64,000 bases of DNA from Sphingopyxis sp. Lineage in GTDB: Bacteria; Pseudomonadota; Alphaproteobacteria; Sphingomonadales; Sphingomonadaceae. Each line of letters starts with the position of its first letter. The first letter of the stretch is position 1. The DNA is taken from NCBI GenBank assembly GCA_002733865.1, contig NVXM01000001.1:76206-140205 (forward strand). Direction: 5' to 3'. Below the pieces are notes generated by a model, which worked only from the letters and a program-made list of their open reading frames with translations, was not told where the DNA came from and searched no databases. The position numbers and the translations under genes were made by a program. This document shows, piece after piece, positions 1-8,250 of this stretch.

Positions 1-1253
1 ACTACAAACTCGGAGTCGCCGGGATCAATATCGCGCAATTGCTGCGACGGTGCAGACCGCAATTTCGTCAGCAGATCCTCGGCAATAGAACGAACCCGGG
101 ATATCAGGCCTGTCGGCCTTCTTGCATCTCGTTCGGCATGGACAATTGCTTTCAGTCCCCCGTCATGTTGCTCGATAAATTCGGCAAAGCTTCCTTTTTC
201 CATATCGTGGTGTGCGGCATATTTGAGCGCCGCAGCATATTCGGTCAACCGGGTCTTGTCGTAGCGAAGACCGAACACCAGTTTTACAATCGGCGTCATC
301 GGCGCGCGTTCCTGCACCGTCAGGCCGGATTCTTCGAGCAGCAGTTGATATTGGTCCGGATAGCGCTCTGTCATCAGATAGAAATCATAGGCTCTGCCGA
401 TGGCGGCATAGAGAGCCGCACGACTGCGCTGTTCACAATGCGCGGCATTGTCAGCACTGTCCCGCGCGATGGACAACCAGTCGGCCAGACTGGCATCCTC
501 ATCCAGGTCGTCACCGACCGATGATGTCTCCATATCCGGTACGATGGTGAGCTCTGAAGCGAGCTCAACGTTCGGATCAAGGTCCTGATCATCCAGATTA
601 CCCGCATGCGGACCGTCTGCCCACACCGGTCCTGCCACGATCCGCGGCGGTGCCGAAAGCATCGCTTCGGACACCTCGCCTTCAATTTCCAGATGTGTGG
701 CATCAGTGGCAACTTCTTTCCAGTTGATCACACCATAGATGAAATCAATCGTTTCATCATCGGTCGAGAACGGCAGCAGGATCCCGCGATACATGATTGT
801 CGCACCGCGTTGATTGATAAACTCGGCTTCAAAACCGATCGGCGCCTGATTGGCAATAATCTGCAGATAATGATCGGTGATTCGAGAGAGCAGCGATCGC
901 GCAGGAACGTCGGCAACCGCAGTAATCGAAACGTCGATTTCGCACTCTTCACGCAACGCTTGGCCGAGGAATTGAATGGTCGGATTTTCGATGCCACTGG
1001 TGAAATCAAGCAATACGCTGTTCGGCCCAAAATCCGGATCCGATTCGGGAGAAAGGTCTTCGACGCTGGGAAAAAGCCGTTCACCCAGCATGCCTGCCCA
1101 AAAATTATAGGCGCGCACATGCATGCGGCGCTCGTCCTGGCCGATAGTGGGGGGAGCTTCAACCGCGCCATCATCATCAGGAAAGGCGGCATATTCAGGC
1201 ACCGAATCCCCATCCTGATCGCTAGTTTCGCCGTAATTCTTTAGGTTTTCCAT
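1..1253 (-). CDS. PAS-like domain hypothetical protein, 3' end beyond window
   Basis: An open frame runs from an ATG at 1253 (reverse strand, beginning MENLKNYGET) without a stop to the left edge, giving about 417 codons with the C-terminus missing. Residues around 45-70 (RRMHVRAYNFWAGMLGE) and the following segment resemble the PAS-type sensory proteins of unknown role found in sphingomonad chromosomes. I recognise this by style and not from a firm motif. The frame is acidic and has no signal peptide or membrane segment. It lies outside the mobile element, on the chromosomal side of the tRNA. Several antisense frames overlap it, but they have the low-complexity arginine-rich look of shadows. 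Confidence 0.75.
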   Translation of the reverse strand, partial: MENLKNYGETSDQDGDSVPEYAAFPDDDGAVEAPPTIGQDERRMHVRAYNFWAGMLGERLFPSVEDLSPESDPDFGPNSVLLDFTSGIENPTIQFLGQALREECEIDVSITAVADVPARSLLSRITDHYLQIIANQAPIGFEAEFINQRGATIMYRGILLPFSTDDETIDFIYGVINWKEVATDATHLEIEGEVSEAMLSAPPRIVAGPVWADGPHAGNLDDQDLDPNVELASELTIVPDMETSSVGDDLDEDASLADWLSIARDSADNAAHCEQRSRAALYAAIGRAYDFYLMTERYPDQYQLLLEESGLTVQERAPMTPIVKLVFGLRYDKTRLTEYAAALKYAAHHDMEKGSFAEFIEQHDGGLKAIVHAERDARRPTGLISRVRSIAEDLLTKLRSAPSQQLRDIDPGDSEFV

Positions 1254-1481
1254 GCTGTCCCATCGCGATTGCATCTATCCCGGTCGGTTTTGGACCGCTC
1301 ATGGTAAATATCTCGTAAATTTCGGGCAGATGCTTTCGAGCCAATCCCTGAGAGGGATTCGCTCGCCATTCGAAAATCGTGCCAAATATCAATCGCGCGG
1401 CCTTGTCATGGCGAAGCTCTGCTGGTAATGGCGCGCGATCAATGAAAATGCGTGCGACCAGGGCCCATCCATTTCATCGAT

Positions 1482-1557
1482 GCCGCTTTAGCTCAGTTGG
1501 TAGAGCATCGCATTCGTAATGCGGGGGTCAGAGGTTCGAATCCTCTAAGCGGCACCA
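1482..1557 (+). tRNA. tRNA-Thr (anticodon CGT)
   Basis: A complete 76-nt cloverleaf with encoded CCA. The acceptor stem GCCGCTT pairs with AAGCGGC, the D stem is GCTC/GAGC, the anticodon stem TCGCA/TGCGG holds loop TTCGTAA, and the T stem AGAGG/CCTCT encloses TTCGAAT. Anticodon CGT reads ACG (Thr). The integrase gene of the mobile element overlaps it on the opposite strand, so it is the likely integration target. Confidence 0.97.
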
Positions 1558-3070
1558 TTCCTTTTTCGGGGCTTGAAAGTCCCGTTAACATCTTGAATGG
1601 AAAGGAAATATCAGGGGTTTGAAAACCGCTTTTACGGTCGAAGGTAATACGACCCCCAAATACCAGTTTCATCATAGCTCTACGGTCTTCAATGCGACCA
1701 GTTTCCCAAAGATTCCAAGGGTTTGACAGAAACTTGAGAGCGGTTTGAAAACTTGACTGATAGTCTCGCGCAGGCTTCCCGCATTTCTCGATTTTTTCGA
1801 GCAGAATCAGTTTTTTGCGCTCAAGCGCTTCAATTTTGCTCTCGTAAGCCTTGATAACGGTTGTGCTTTCAGCCTCCATGACCCGCTCAAGAAGCTGGGT
1901 TACGCTCTTTTCGATATTGCCAATCTCGATGCGCAGATGGGTTTTCTCATCCTTGCTTGCCCCCAGCTTTGCATCCCACAGATCGCGAAAGATTTGCGAG
2001 GCCAGCTCAAACAGCGCATGTGACGGTGTGAGTGCGCGCACCAGATCGCGCAGACCATCTTCCATCTTGGCGCGCGCCACAGACTTCTTTTCAGAAGGAC
2101 AACCGCGCTGACGGCAGATGTAATAGGGATAGTGGCTATTGCGCCCCTTTGACCAACACGCCGTCATGGGCTGGTTGCAGTCCCCACAGGCTACGAAGCC
2201 GCGCAAAGGGAAATCTGCATCAATGTCTTTTCTGGCAGGAGCGTATGGCTTGACCTGCAATCGGTCCTGAATGCGCTCATAGGTTTCGAGGCTGATAAGC
2301 CCCTCATGCTGGGCTTTGCGGAGCGGAACGTCCCATTTGGGATATTCGATATGTCCAGCAAACAGCACCTGATTGAGAAGCTGGTTTACCCGCTCATGCA
2401 GAACGACTCCGTGACGGCAGGTAGGAAAGAGTGGCTGGGATTCGAAAAAGTGCTTCACTTCGCCCTGCGAAGAAAAGCGGCCACTGGCAAAGCCCTCAAG
2501 ACCTTCCTGAATGATCGAGGCGAGAGGTTCATCACGCACAAGCCGTTTTCCGCCACCTGATTGGCGCTCAAAACGATAGCCTTGCGGAGCCTGAAAAACC
2601 CAATAACCGTTCAACATGCGCGAGCGCATACGGTTCTTGGTTTGCTCGCCATTCTTCTGGCGCTGGTGTTGCGACACACTCGCCAGCAGGTTTTCCACGA
2701 GCTGACTGTCGGAGTCCTCGCCAAATTCGATTGAGGGTGATTCCAATATCGCGCCCGCAGACGCCAAGGCGCTGCGCAGGCGGATATGTGCTTCAAGGCC
2801 ACGAGCAAGACGGCTGATATCGTCGATAATCACCACGATTTTGCTGTTGCGGCGCGCCTGTAGATATTTGAGCATGGCTTTCATGCCTGGGCGTCCCTCG
2901 ACGGACCCTGAAATATCATCGGAGAACACCTCTGCGACCTCATGCCCGCGATAGCGCGCATATTCGCGGCAGCGTGTTTCTTGTGAGTCCAACCCGTTGC
3001 CATGCGTGGTTTGCTTGGTGGAACTGACGCGGCAATAAATTACAGCCTTTTTTGTTTTTGCCTCCGTCAT
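1493..3070 (-). CDS. Large serine recombinase (integrase) of the element
   Basis: 525 aa. The N-terminal resolvase-type catalytic domain (about 1-150) begins AVIYCRVSSTKQ, where the Ser of RVS (about residue 16) is the expected nucleophile. A recombinase domain and a zinc ribbon (CGDC then CRQRGC, about 290-325) follow, then a coiled-coil segment (about 370-430), the usual order for large serine integrases. The ATG at 3070 overlaps the stop of the upstream small gene by 4 bp, so the two are probably co-translated. The last 21 codons and the TGA stop lie inside the tRNA-Thr gene on the opposite strand, giving the tail VPLRGFEPLTPALR. The C-terminus may therefore change when the element excises. 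It most likely catalyses site-specific integration and excision. Confidence 0.93.
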   Translation of the reverse strand: MTEAKTKKAVIYCRVSSTKQTTHGNGLDSQETRCREYARYRGHEVAEVFSDDISGSVEGRPGMKAMLKYLQARRNSKIVVIIDDISRLARGLEAHIRLRSALASAGAILESPSIEFGEDSDSQLVENLLASVSQHQRQKNGEQTKNRMRSRMLNGYWVFQAPQGYRFERQSGGGKRLVRDEPLASIIQEGLEGFASGRFSSQGEVKHFFESQPLFPTCRHGVVLHERVNQLLNQVLFAGHIEYPKWDVPLRKAQHEGLISLETYERIQDRLQVKPYAPARKDIDADFPLRGFVACGDCNQPMTACWSKGRNSHYPYYICRQRGCPSEKKSVARAKMEDGLRDLVRALTPSHALFELASQIFRDLWDAKLGASKDEKTHLRIEIGNIEKSVTQLLERVMEAESTTVIKAYESKIEALERKKLILLEKIEKCGKPARDYQSSFQTALKFLSNPWNLWETGRIEDRRAMMKLVFGGRITFDRKSGFQTPDISFPFKMLTGLSSPEKGMVPLRGFEPLTPALRMRCSTN

Positions 3071-3375
3071 GGCGCAGGTTCCTCATCTGATTTTGTTGTG
3101 TTCGCGCTCGCTTCAAAAGGACGCGTTTTCTTGGGTTTAGCAAGAGGACTAACACTACCATATTCACACGTATTTCGGGAAGGTTTTTGCTCAGTTTCTT
3201 GCACAGCAAGTTGAACTGGATGCGCACCCCATGCTGCATCGACAAAGGATTGCATCATGTTGTAAACGACATGGATTGCCTCTTCCTTCTGCGTATCGCC
3301 CATGCCTTCAATACCGGCAACGATCTTGCGGTATCTATCAAGTTCAGCAGAAGTAATATTCACAATCATATTCAT
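3067..3375 (-). CDS. Small protein upstream of and coupled to the integrase
   Basis: About 102 aa from the ATG at 3375; a GTG at 3378 is also possible. Residues 1-50 look like a compact helical domain (ELDRYRKIVAGIEGMG), followed by a Lys/Pro-rich polar tail. No family is recognised. Its stop overlaps the integrase start (ATGA), so the two share an mRNA. By position it could be a recombination accessory or directionality factor, or a regulator of the integrase. That is inference from context only. Confidence 0.65.
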   Translation of the reverse strand: MNMIVNITSAELDRYRKIVAGIEGMGDTQKEEAIHVVYNMMQSFVDAAWGAHPVQLAVQETEQKPSRNTCEYGSVSPLAKPKKTRPFEASANTTKSDEEPAP

Positions 3376-3505
3376 CACATCACCATCACAGCATTGCTCA
3401 ACATGAGCAGCGTGAAAGTAATTTTGCCGAATTATGTCGGCTAATTGGGGGAAACATCGAGCAATCGCCTACATTCCCGCCTCACTATAATTCAATTATA
3501 CAATA

Positions 3506-3527
3506 TTTTTGCGATGGTACGCAAAAA
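3506..3527. repeat. Perfect 8-bp inverted repeat in an AT-rich gap
   Basis: TTTTTGCG and CGCAAAAA are separated by six bases. The repeat sits between the end of the 3556-3885 gene and the start of the integrase pair. It could be an operator for the integrase operon, a terminator-like hairpin for the upstream tra genes, or part of an attachment site. The sequence alone does not decide. Confidence 0.5.
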
Positions 3528-3555
3528 ACGGCTCTAAACTGCGGTTTACAGGGGA

Positions 3556-3885
3556 TTATCTCTCAAGGCTGTCCCGCGCCTGCCCTGTCATGTTTTTGGC
3601 CGCTTTATCTATCCGCTGAAGGTTATTGGCATATTTTTGATAAGAGAGATTTCTGGCCGCTCGCATCAAATGGGCGGTGCGATCTTGGCCCATACCGCGA
3701 GGGGTTAAGGTGGGCGCAGGACGTTCCTGTTTGAGCATCTTGCCATAATATTTGGCTGTCCAAGAATCCTTGCAGCGCTCAAATTGCTGTGTTGCCTTTG
3801 CTCTCACGCGCTCCTGCTTGGCCTGAATGGAGACATCACGTTTCGTCTGGGCGGCATTGCGATTGAACGTCGGTGAGGTTTTCAA
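3556..3885 (-). CDS. Small basic protein coupled to the coupling protein gene
   Basis: 109 aa, rich in Lys, Arg and Gln, helical in character, without a membrane segment. It starts with TTG at 3885, overlapping the coupling-protein stop (TTGA), with a GGGAG Shine-Dalgarno just upstream, so translation is probably coupled. The family is not recognised. Its basic charge and place directly after a VirD4/TraG gene suggest a DNA-transfer accessory role. A nucleic-acid-binding function is a guess. Confidence 0.65.
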   Translation of the reverse strand: MKTSPTFNRNAAQTKRDVSIQAKQERVRAKATQQFERCKDSWTAKYYGKMLKQERPAPTLTPRGMGQDRTAHLMRAARNLSYQKYANNLQRIDKAAKNMTGQARDSLER

Positions 3886-5417
3886 AGGGCTTCTCCCTTA
3901 TGAAGTGCGCGCACGTCACCGATCTGATCCTTCCAAGGTGAAACGAAGTAGAAGGGGACGCAGTCCGACACGATCAAATTGGGCATGGTTGCCACTTTGA
4001 TGATCTGGCGCGCCAGGCCGAGAGCAGCAATATCCTCTGACTGCAAAACACTGCGCTTGCTCTCGCCAAGATTGGCGTTGGCGCTGTTTACGGTCGAACC
4101 ATTATGGGCAACGCCCCAGTTGAGGATTGTCCGATTTCCCGACCAATGCTCGATATCGCGCATCAGTTCAGGCTCACTGACCGAGCGCATGGTGACGACC
4201 GCAGCCTGATCTTCAAATTCCTTTGCCAGCACTTCTGGCCAGCGTTCACGCAAGGAAAACCGCCCTTGCGCGAAGAACCAGAGCTGAATGCCCTTGGAGC
4301 GGTAAAGGCGCGTTGCCTTTGGCACAGCCCCGATAGGCGGAAGCTGGGCAAATTCATCGAGAATGAACGTGGTGCGCAATGCCCCGCGTTCCCGCGCAAT
4401 GGTTTCAATCGCATAATTGACGATTAACGACACCCACAATGCGCCGACTTCCAGCTTGTCAGACGGCAACATGAGATAGACCGTATGTGGTTCATGCTTG
4501 AGGCGGGCGAGTGAGAACTCACTATGCGATGTCGAATTGGCAATAGCCCCGCCTGGAGCAAATGGCGCAAGCGCATCGCTCAGCGATGATTTATAGGCTT
4601 CCCATTGCTTGGGAGCATCCTTGCGAACGAGGTTGAAACTGGCTGCACGCCCTTCAATGGACGGCAGTCCGCAGGATTCCATCAGTGCGAATGAGGCTTC
4701 AAGGTCAAAGCCTGATGAATTGGCAAATTCCCATAGGCGTTGAGGATTGCAGCTATTGGCATCAAAAATTGCCAGATATTCGAGAACGGTTGCGGTTAAG
4801 CGCAGGGAGCCACTGCGCACCCATTCCTCACCGTCTGATTTTACAGGGCGCGGGATCAGAATATGGGCGATTTCGCCAGCTTCTGAATCGATACGATCTC
4901 CCCGCTCGACAATATCGATCAGAAGCTGGAAGGGATTGATCCGCGTATCGGGGAAGGCATCGCCATTGATCTTATAAGGATTGAGGAAGATGCATTTCTG
5001 CCCCAAAACTTCGCTACGATGACGGGCCGATACAAAGGCGTTTTCGCCATCCTTTGGATCAGCAACAATCAGGGAGCGGTCGCGCACGTGGGCGAGATTG
5101 GGAAGGATCAGATCTCGCCCTTTACCAGCGCCAGTGCGCGCATAGGTCAGGAGCGGGCCGTCCCCGTTGAAAAACAACAGTCGGCCATTTAGACCGCCAA
5201 GAAACAGCCCGTTGCCTCCAAACGTCCCGCTCGCCTCAATATCCTTGAGATTGGCAAGCCTGCCATCTCCAAGCGCACCAGACGGCTTTGCTGTCCGCAT
5301 CGCTTGCTCCATAGAGCTGGCACGAGAACGCGCGCGGGCAGCATGGTCAGCCTCCATCGACTGGCGATGCACATTCATAAATGTGCTCACCGACGAACCA
5401 AACCGCCCGCCACGCAT
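3882..5417 (-). CDS. VirD4/TraG-type coupling protein (T4CP), soluble form
   Basis: 511 aa from the ATG at 5417, which follows the previous stop directly (TGATATG). A Walker A motif ARTGAGKGRDLILPNL lies at about residues 93-108 and a Walker B-like ILDEFAQLPPIG in the C-terminal half, both typical of TraG/TraD/VirD4 ATPases that dock the relaxase-DNA complex onto a conjugation channel. The usual N-terminal pair of membrane helices is missing; the first 60 residues are hydrophilic. The gene directly upstream encodes a protein with one membrane segment, which might supply the anchor. An in-frame extension to 5564 exists but overlaps that gene and has no homology-like character. Confidence 0.88.
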   Translation of the reverse strand: MRGGRFGSSVSTFMNVHRQSMEADHAARARSRASSMEQAMRTAKPSGALGDGRLANLKDIEASGTFGGNGLFLGGLNGRLLFFNGDGPLLTYARTGAGKGRDLILPNLAHVRDRSLIVADPKDGENAFVSARHRSEVLGQKCIFLNPYKINGDAFPDTRINPFQLLIDIVERGDRIDSEAGEIAHILIPRPVKSDGEEWVRSGSLRLTATVLEYLAIFDANSCNPQRLWEFANSSGFDLEASFALMESCGLPSIEGRAASFNLVRKDAPKQWEAYKSSLSDALAPFAPGGAIANSTSHSEFSLARLKHEPHTVYLMLPSDKLEVGALWVSLIVNYAIETIARERGALRTTFILDEFAQLPPIGAVPKATRLYRSKGIQLWFFAQGRFSLRERWPEVLAKEFEDQAAVVTMRSVSEPELMRDIEHWSGNRTILNWGVAHNGSTVNSANANLGESKRSVLQSEDIAALGLARQIIKVATMPNLIVSDCVPFYFVSPWKDQIGDVRALHKGEAL

Positions 5418-5418
5418 A

Positions 5419-6192
5419 TCAGTTCGCCTGCCCAATATTTCCGGGCGTTTCGCCCAGAACAGGGGGCGGCGGTATCGGCACAGGCCGATAGCTTTCAAGT
5501 TCCGAACGCACGGCATCGGGAGAGGGAAGTCCCATGTCCCAGCCAGTGATATCAATGCGCGCACCAGCTTGAGCAGCTTCTGTCATACGCCGAGATACGC
5601 TCGCTGACATTTCATCTGAATATGTCAGCATCCCATCGCCCAAGCCGTTTTCCAGCACGTTGAGGCCATGTCCAATCAGGCGAGCAAAATCTGTTATGCC
5701 CATTTCGTTGCTGGACTCGGTGTTGACTTGATTCATCCGCACTTGAACATATTGCCCCTGAATGCGGGTGGCCGCTTCCGCCATAATCTTGGCGCGATCA
5801 TAACTTGCCTGATAATTGGCAAGCGTTGCATTCATGGCCGCACGATAGGCCTCAGAGTTTTGGTCGCTGGCGACTTTCACCTCAGCCGCCCATGCATCGA
5901 AACGCGCTTGCTGGTTCAGCTCTGCTGCTTTGACAGCTGATGTCACCCGCGCATCATAGGTTCCCATGATCGTGCTGGGGCGGATTTCCTCAGGCCCGTA
6001 TTTCTCCAAACCACCCAACGCGAGCAATCCCAGCGCAAATGCCGAGGCAGTCTTGAGAATCGAGGGAATACGGAACCCCTCGCGGGCTTCCATCACCTCG
6101 ACATGCCGAGGGCGGACAATAACTGGCATTTGGCCATTTACCTGCTCGCCAGAGCCATCGTCCTCATATTCCATTTCATAATTCTGTGCCAT
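5419..6192 (-). CDS. Single-pass membrane protein next to the coupling protein
   Basis: 257 aa from the ATG at 6192, with AAAGGAGC upstream; a GTG lies one codon earlier. A polar N-terminus of about 45 residues is followed by one hydrophobic segment (ILKTASAFALGLLALGG), a long Ala/Glu/Gln-rich helical region likely to be coiled coil (about 80-170), and a Pro-rich tail. The topology is N-in with a large external helical domain. No family is recognised. The immediate junction with the coupling-protein gene suggests a partner, perhaps the membrane anchor that the coupling protein lacks. Confidence 0.75.
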   Translation of the reverse strand: MAQNYEMEYEDDGSGEQVNGQMPVIVRPRHVEVMEAREGFRIPSILKTASAFALGLLALGGLEKYGPEEIRPSTIMGTYDARVTSAVKAAELNQQARFDAWAAEVKVASDQNSEAYRAAMNATLANYQASYDRAKIMAEAATRIQGQYVQVRMNQVNTESSNEMGITDFARLIGHGLNVLENGLGDGMLTYSDEMSASVSRRMTEAAQAGARIDITGWDMGLPSPDAVRSELESYRPVPIPPPPVLGETPGNIGQAN

Positions 6193-6286
6193 CACGCGCT
6201 CCTTTCGATATCTGAATGACCACGCCCCAATCGCCGATTAAAACTGACGGTCTGGGGGAAACATGGCTTTTCCCCCAAGGCGCACA

Positions 6287-6763
6287 TCAGCCTTTGGCAA
6301 AGGGGCAGGTTTCGCAGCGCTCGAAGAAATCCCACGACCAATGCCCGCATTGGGGCTGGTTGAAGCACTCATAGGTTGCAAAGCCCTCGGCAATCTCTGG
6401 GTGAGCCACCCAGAAGGCGAGCGCGAGCAATGTCAGGCGCGGGACGAGCCTTGCTTGAGGCGCTTGGCGTGGTGGACGCTCAGCAAATGCCATGAGGTCC
6501 GACAGCCAGCGGAATGAGCCGTCATTGTTGAACACGTCATCAATCGCCGTGTCAGATACGAAGAACGGCGTCCCATCGCCATGCACAAAGCGCACATTCT
6601 CATCGAAGAGCTGATCGGCCATCCAAAAGGGAATATCGCGCCGAGAAATACGCGAACCGTCCTTGTGGCGCAGCTCCACCGTCGCTCTCGCCAGATGGTG
6701 ATAATAGTGGATCGTGCGAAGCTCTGACGGCTCTGGCACAACGATAGTGATGAAATGTTGCAT
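6287..6763 (-). CDS. Hypothetical protein with C-terminal Cys cluster
   Basis: 158 aa from an ATG with TTGGAGTG upstream. Four cysteines near the C-terminus (CFNQPQCGHW then CETCPFAKG) could bind a metal or Fe-S cluster. The central part contains a mildly hydrophobic helix (LVPRLTLLALAFWVA). It is the first gene of the leftward tra-like set, about 95 bp upstream of the membrane-protein gene, and probably in the same operon. Function unknown. Confidence 0.7.
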   Translation of the reverse strand: MQHFITIVVPEPSELRTIHYYHHLARATVELRHKDGSRISRRDIPFWMADQLFDENVRFVHGDGTPFFVSDTAIDDVFNNDGSFRWLSDLMAFAERPPRQAPQARLVPRLTLLALAFWVAHPEIAEGFATYECFNQPQCGHWSWDFFERCETCPFAKG

Positions 6764-7088
6764 GTTCGATCACTCCAATAATGATCGGAACCCAATATTC
6801 ACACGGCTTGGCACGGGTGAAATATATGCCTATTGAATGGCTAAATAGATTGGATTCGAATTGAAGTGGGTGTTGCGCTAGGTATTTTACGAATACCGTC
6901 CGATATTTTAATAAGTATCGACATGTCGATTCCCTCTATTTGATGGATGCCTGCTTTTAAGTTCAGGCAAGCAATCACTAAATGCAGAGGGTGACTTATG
7001 ACCATGCGCGTGACATGGACTATCCTTTGGGCCTATCGACGATAAATCGACGATGCCTCGCTAGATTCGTTTAGGTGATTAAAGAACA
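6764..7088. promoter_or_regulatory. Dyad-rich divergent intergenic region
   Basis: This 325-bp gap separates the leftward tra genes from rightward cargo. It holds a perfect 14-bp palindrome ATCGACATGTCGAT (6917-6930), inverted repeats GGTATT/AATACC (6881-6897) and TGCCTG/CAGGCA (6948-6969), and a direct repeat ATCGACGAT at 7035 and 7046, an 11-bp period. An imperfect inverted repeat lies just upstream of the 6763 start. A 15-residue reading frame with a fair ribosome site starts at 6998. The arrangement fits a divergent promoter region with regulator sites; a second transfer or replication site is possible. Confidence 0.5.
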
Positions 7089-7925
7089 ATGATCCCACAG
7101 CAGAAACTGGATGTGCTTCGGCGGGCGGGGGCCTTGCTAAAAGTGGAAGGCGGAATGCCACAGGTCAGACAAGCCGACGAGCTTAGTCAGTTTGCGAAAG
7201 GTGGACGCGAAGGACTCCGCGGCATCAGCATATCCCAACACACTTGGGGAACATTCTTGCGCTCAAGAGGTATGTGGAAGCCTAAAGAGCCAGATTTTGT
7301 GCCAATGACATGGCTTTGGTTCGAGAGGGAACATAATTGGGCCTTGGAAATGGCGATTGCTCAACTCAGCGAGAGCGGCAAAATCCAATCAAATCAAATC
7401 ACAAAGACCTTGTACAACTTCCTCTATCCCGATGAGGATTATCCGAAGTCGTCACTTGAGAGACTTGATGGCGGTTTTGTGATGATCCGCCCATACTTTT
7501 ACGACAGCAGCAAATTTATGGTGTCCACGCTCCAGTGTGACGCGGATAGGGCAGAATTTGTCTGCGAGATGGAGTTCATCAATGAGGAAAGCGAACAAAT
7601 ATCAGAAACCGTAAAAGGCGCGATAGTGCCTTACGAAGACAGTTTTTTGTGCGTCGGAAGGATTCTGAAAAAGAAGGCACCATTCATTTTCATTCTATCC
7701 CATTGCGGGATTGATAATGACCTTTACTTCAAAGCATCTGGAACAATTATGGTGGGCGCACCATCTTATTTCCCGAATGCCTCGCCACTCGCAATCCGAA
7801 GGACTAATATTGACTATAGAATGGGAATCTACAATGCGCATGAATTAGGCGATATATTTCCCTTTTGGGAAGGAATTAAAGATCAACTAAACAGAGGAAA
7901 TGTAGAATGGAAAATAAATACTTGA
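7089..7925 (+). CDS. Hypothetical cargo protein
   Basis: 278 aa, soluble and mixed alpha/beta in appearance, with no recognised motif. The first 75 residues are basic and helical (QQKLDVLRRAGALLKVEGG). The last third is AT-rich compared with neighbouring genes, and the sequence after the stop is very AT-rich, signs of separate origin. A weak ribosome site precedes the ATG. It stands between the dyad-rich region and a small gene read in the same direction, so the pair may form a cargo unit, possibly defensive. Function unknown. Confidence 0.65.
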   Translation: MIPQQKLDVLRRAGALLKVEGGMPQVRQADELSQFAKGGREGLRGISISQHTWGTFLRSRGMWKPKEPDFVPMTWLWFEREHNWALEMAIAQLSESGKIQSNQITKTLYNFLYPDEDYPKSSLERLDGGFVMIRPYFYDSSKFMVSTLQCDADRAEFVCEMEFINEESEQISETVKGAIVPYEDSFLCVGRILKKKAPFIFILSHCGIDNDLYFKASGTIMVGAPSYFPNASPLAIRRTNIDYRMGIYNAHELGDIFPFWEGIKDQLNRGNVEWKINT

Positions 7926-7981
7926 CATATAGTTAATATATACATACTTTCCATAAAAACAATTTACCAAGATTGCATGGA

Positions 7982-8212
7982 ATGAGTTACGTATATGTAA
8001 AAATATCGAGGATTGAGACAATTGAGGAATCAGAAGCTGAGGGTGAGTGTTTGGTGACACTGTTTAACGGCAGGGTATTAAATGTTGTTTCTGGTCTTTC
8101 TGAATGCCATCACGATATTTATGAGGCGGAAGCCGCTTCAAAAGAAGACGGTGCGATAAAGGACGGCTTCGTCGTGTTGCGCCGTGCAGAATCCTCGCCA
8201 AATCCAAAATAG
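7982..8212 (+). CDS. Small hypothetical protein
   Basis: About 76 aa from the ATG at 7982; a TTG at 7973 is in frame. It is acidic and beta-rich in appearance (YVYVKISRIETIEESEAEGE). The 5' region is strongly AT-rich and a ribosome site is not clear. It follows the 278-aa gene by about 55 bp in the same direction. No family is recognised and no function is offered. Confidence 0.5.
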   Translation: MSYVYVKISRIETIEESEAEGECLVTLFNGRVLNVVSGLSECHHDIYEAEAASKEDGAIKDGFVVLRRAESSPNPK

Positions 8213-8250
8213 ACAAGTGATTTTGATGAAATGTAAAGGCTAGGTGCGCG

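Noticed and set aside
6998..7045. 15-residue frame with a fair ribosome site in the dyad-rich gap
   Set aside because: Too short to support without conservation; mentioned only as part of the region.
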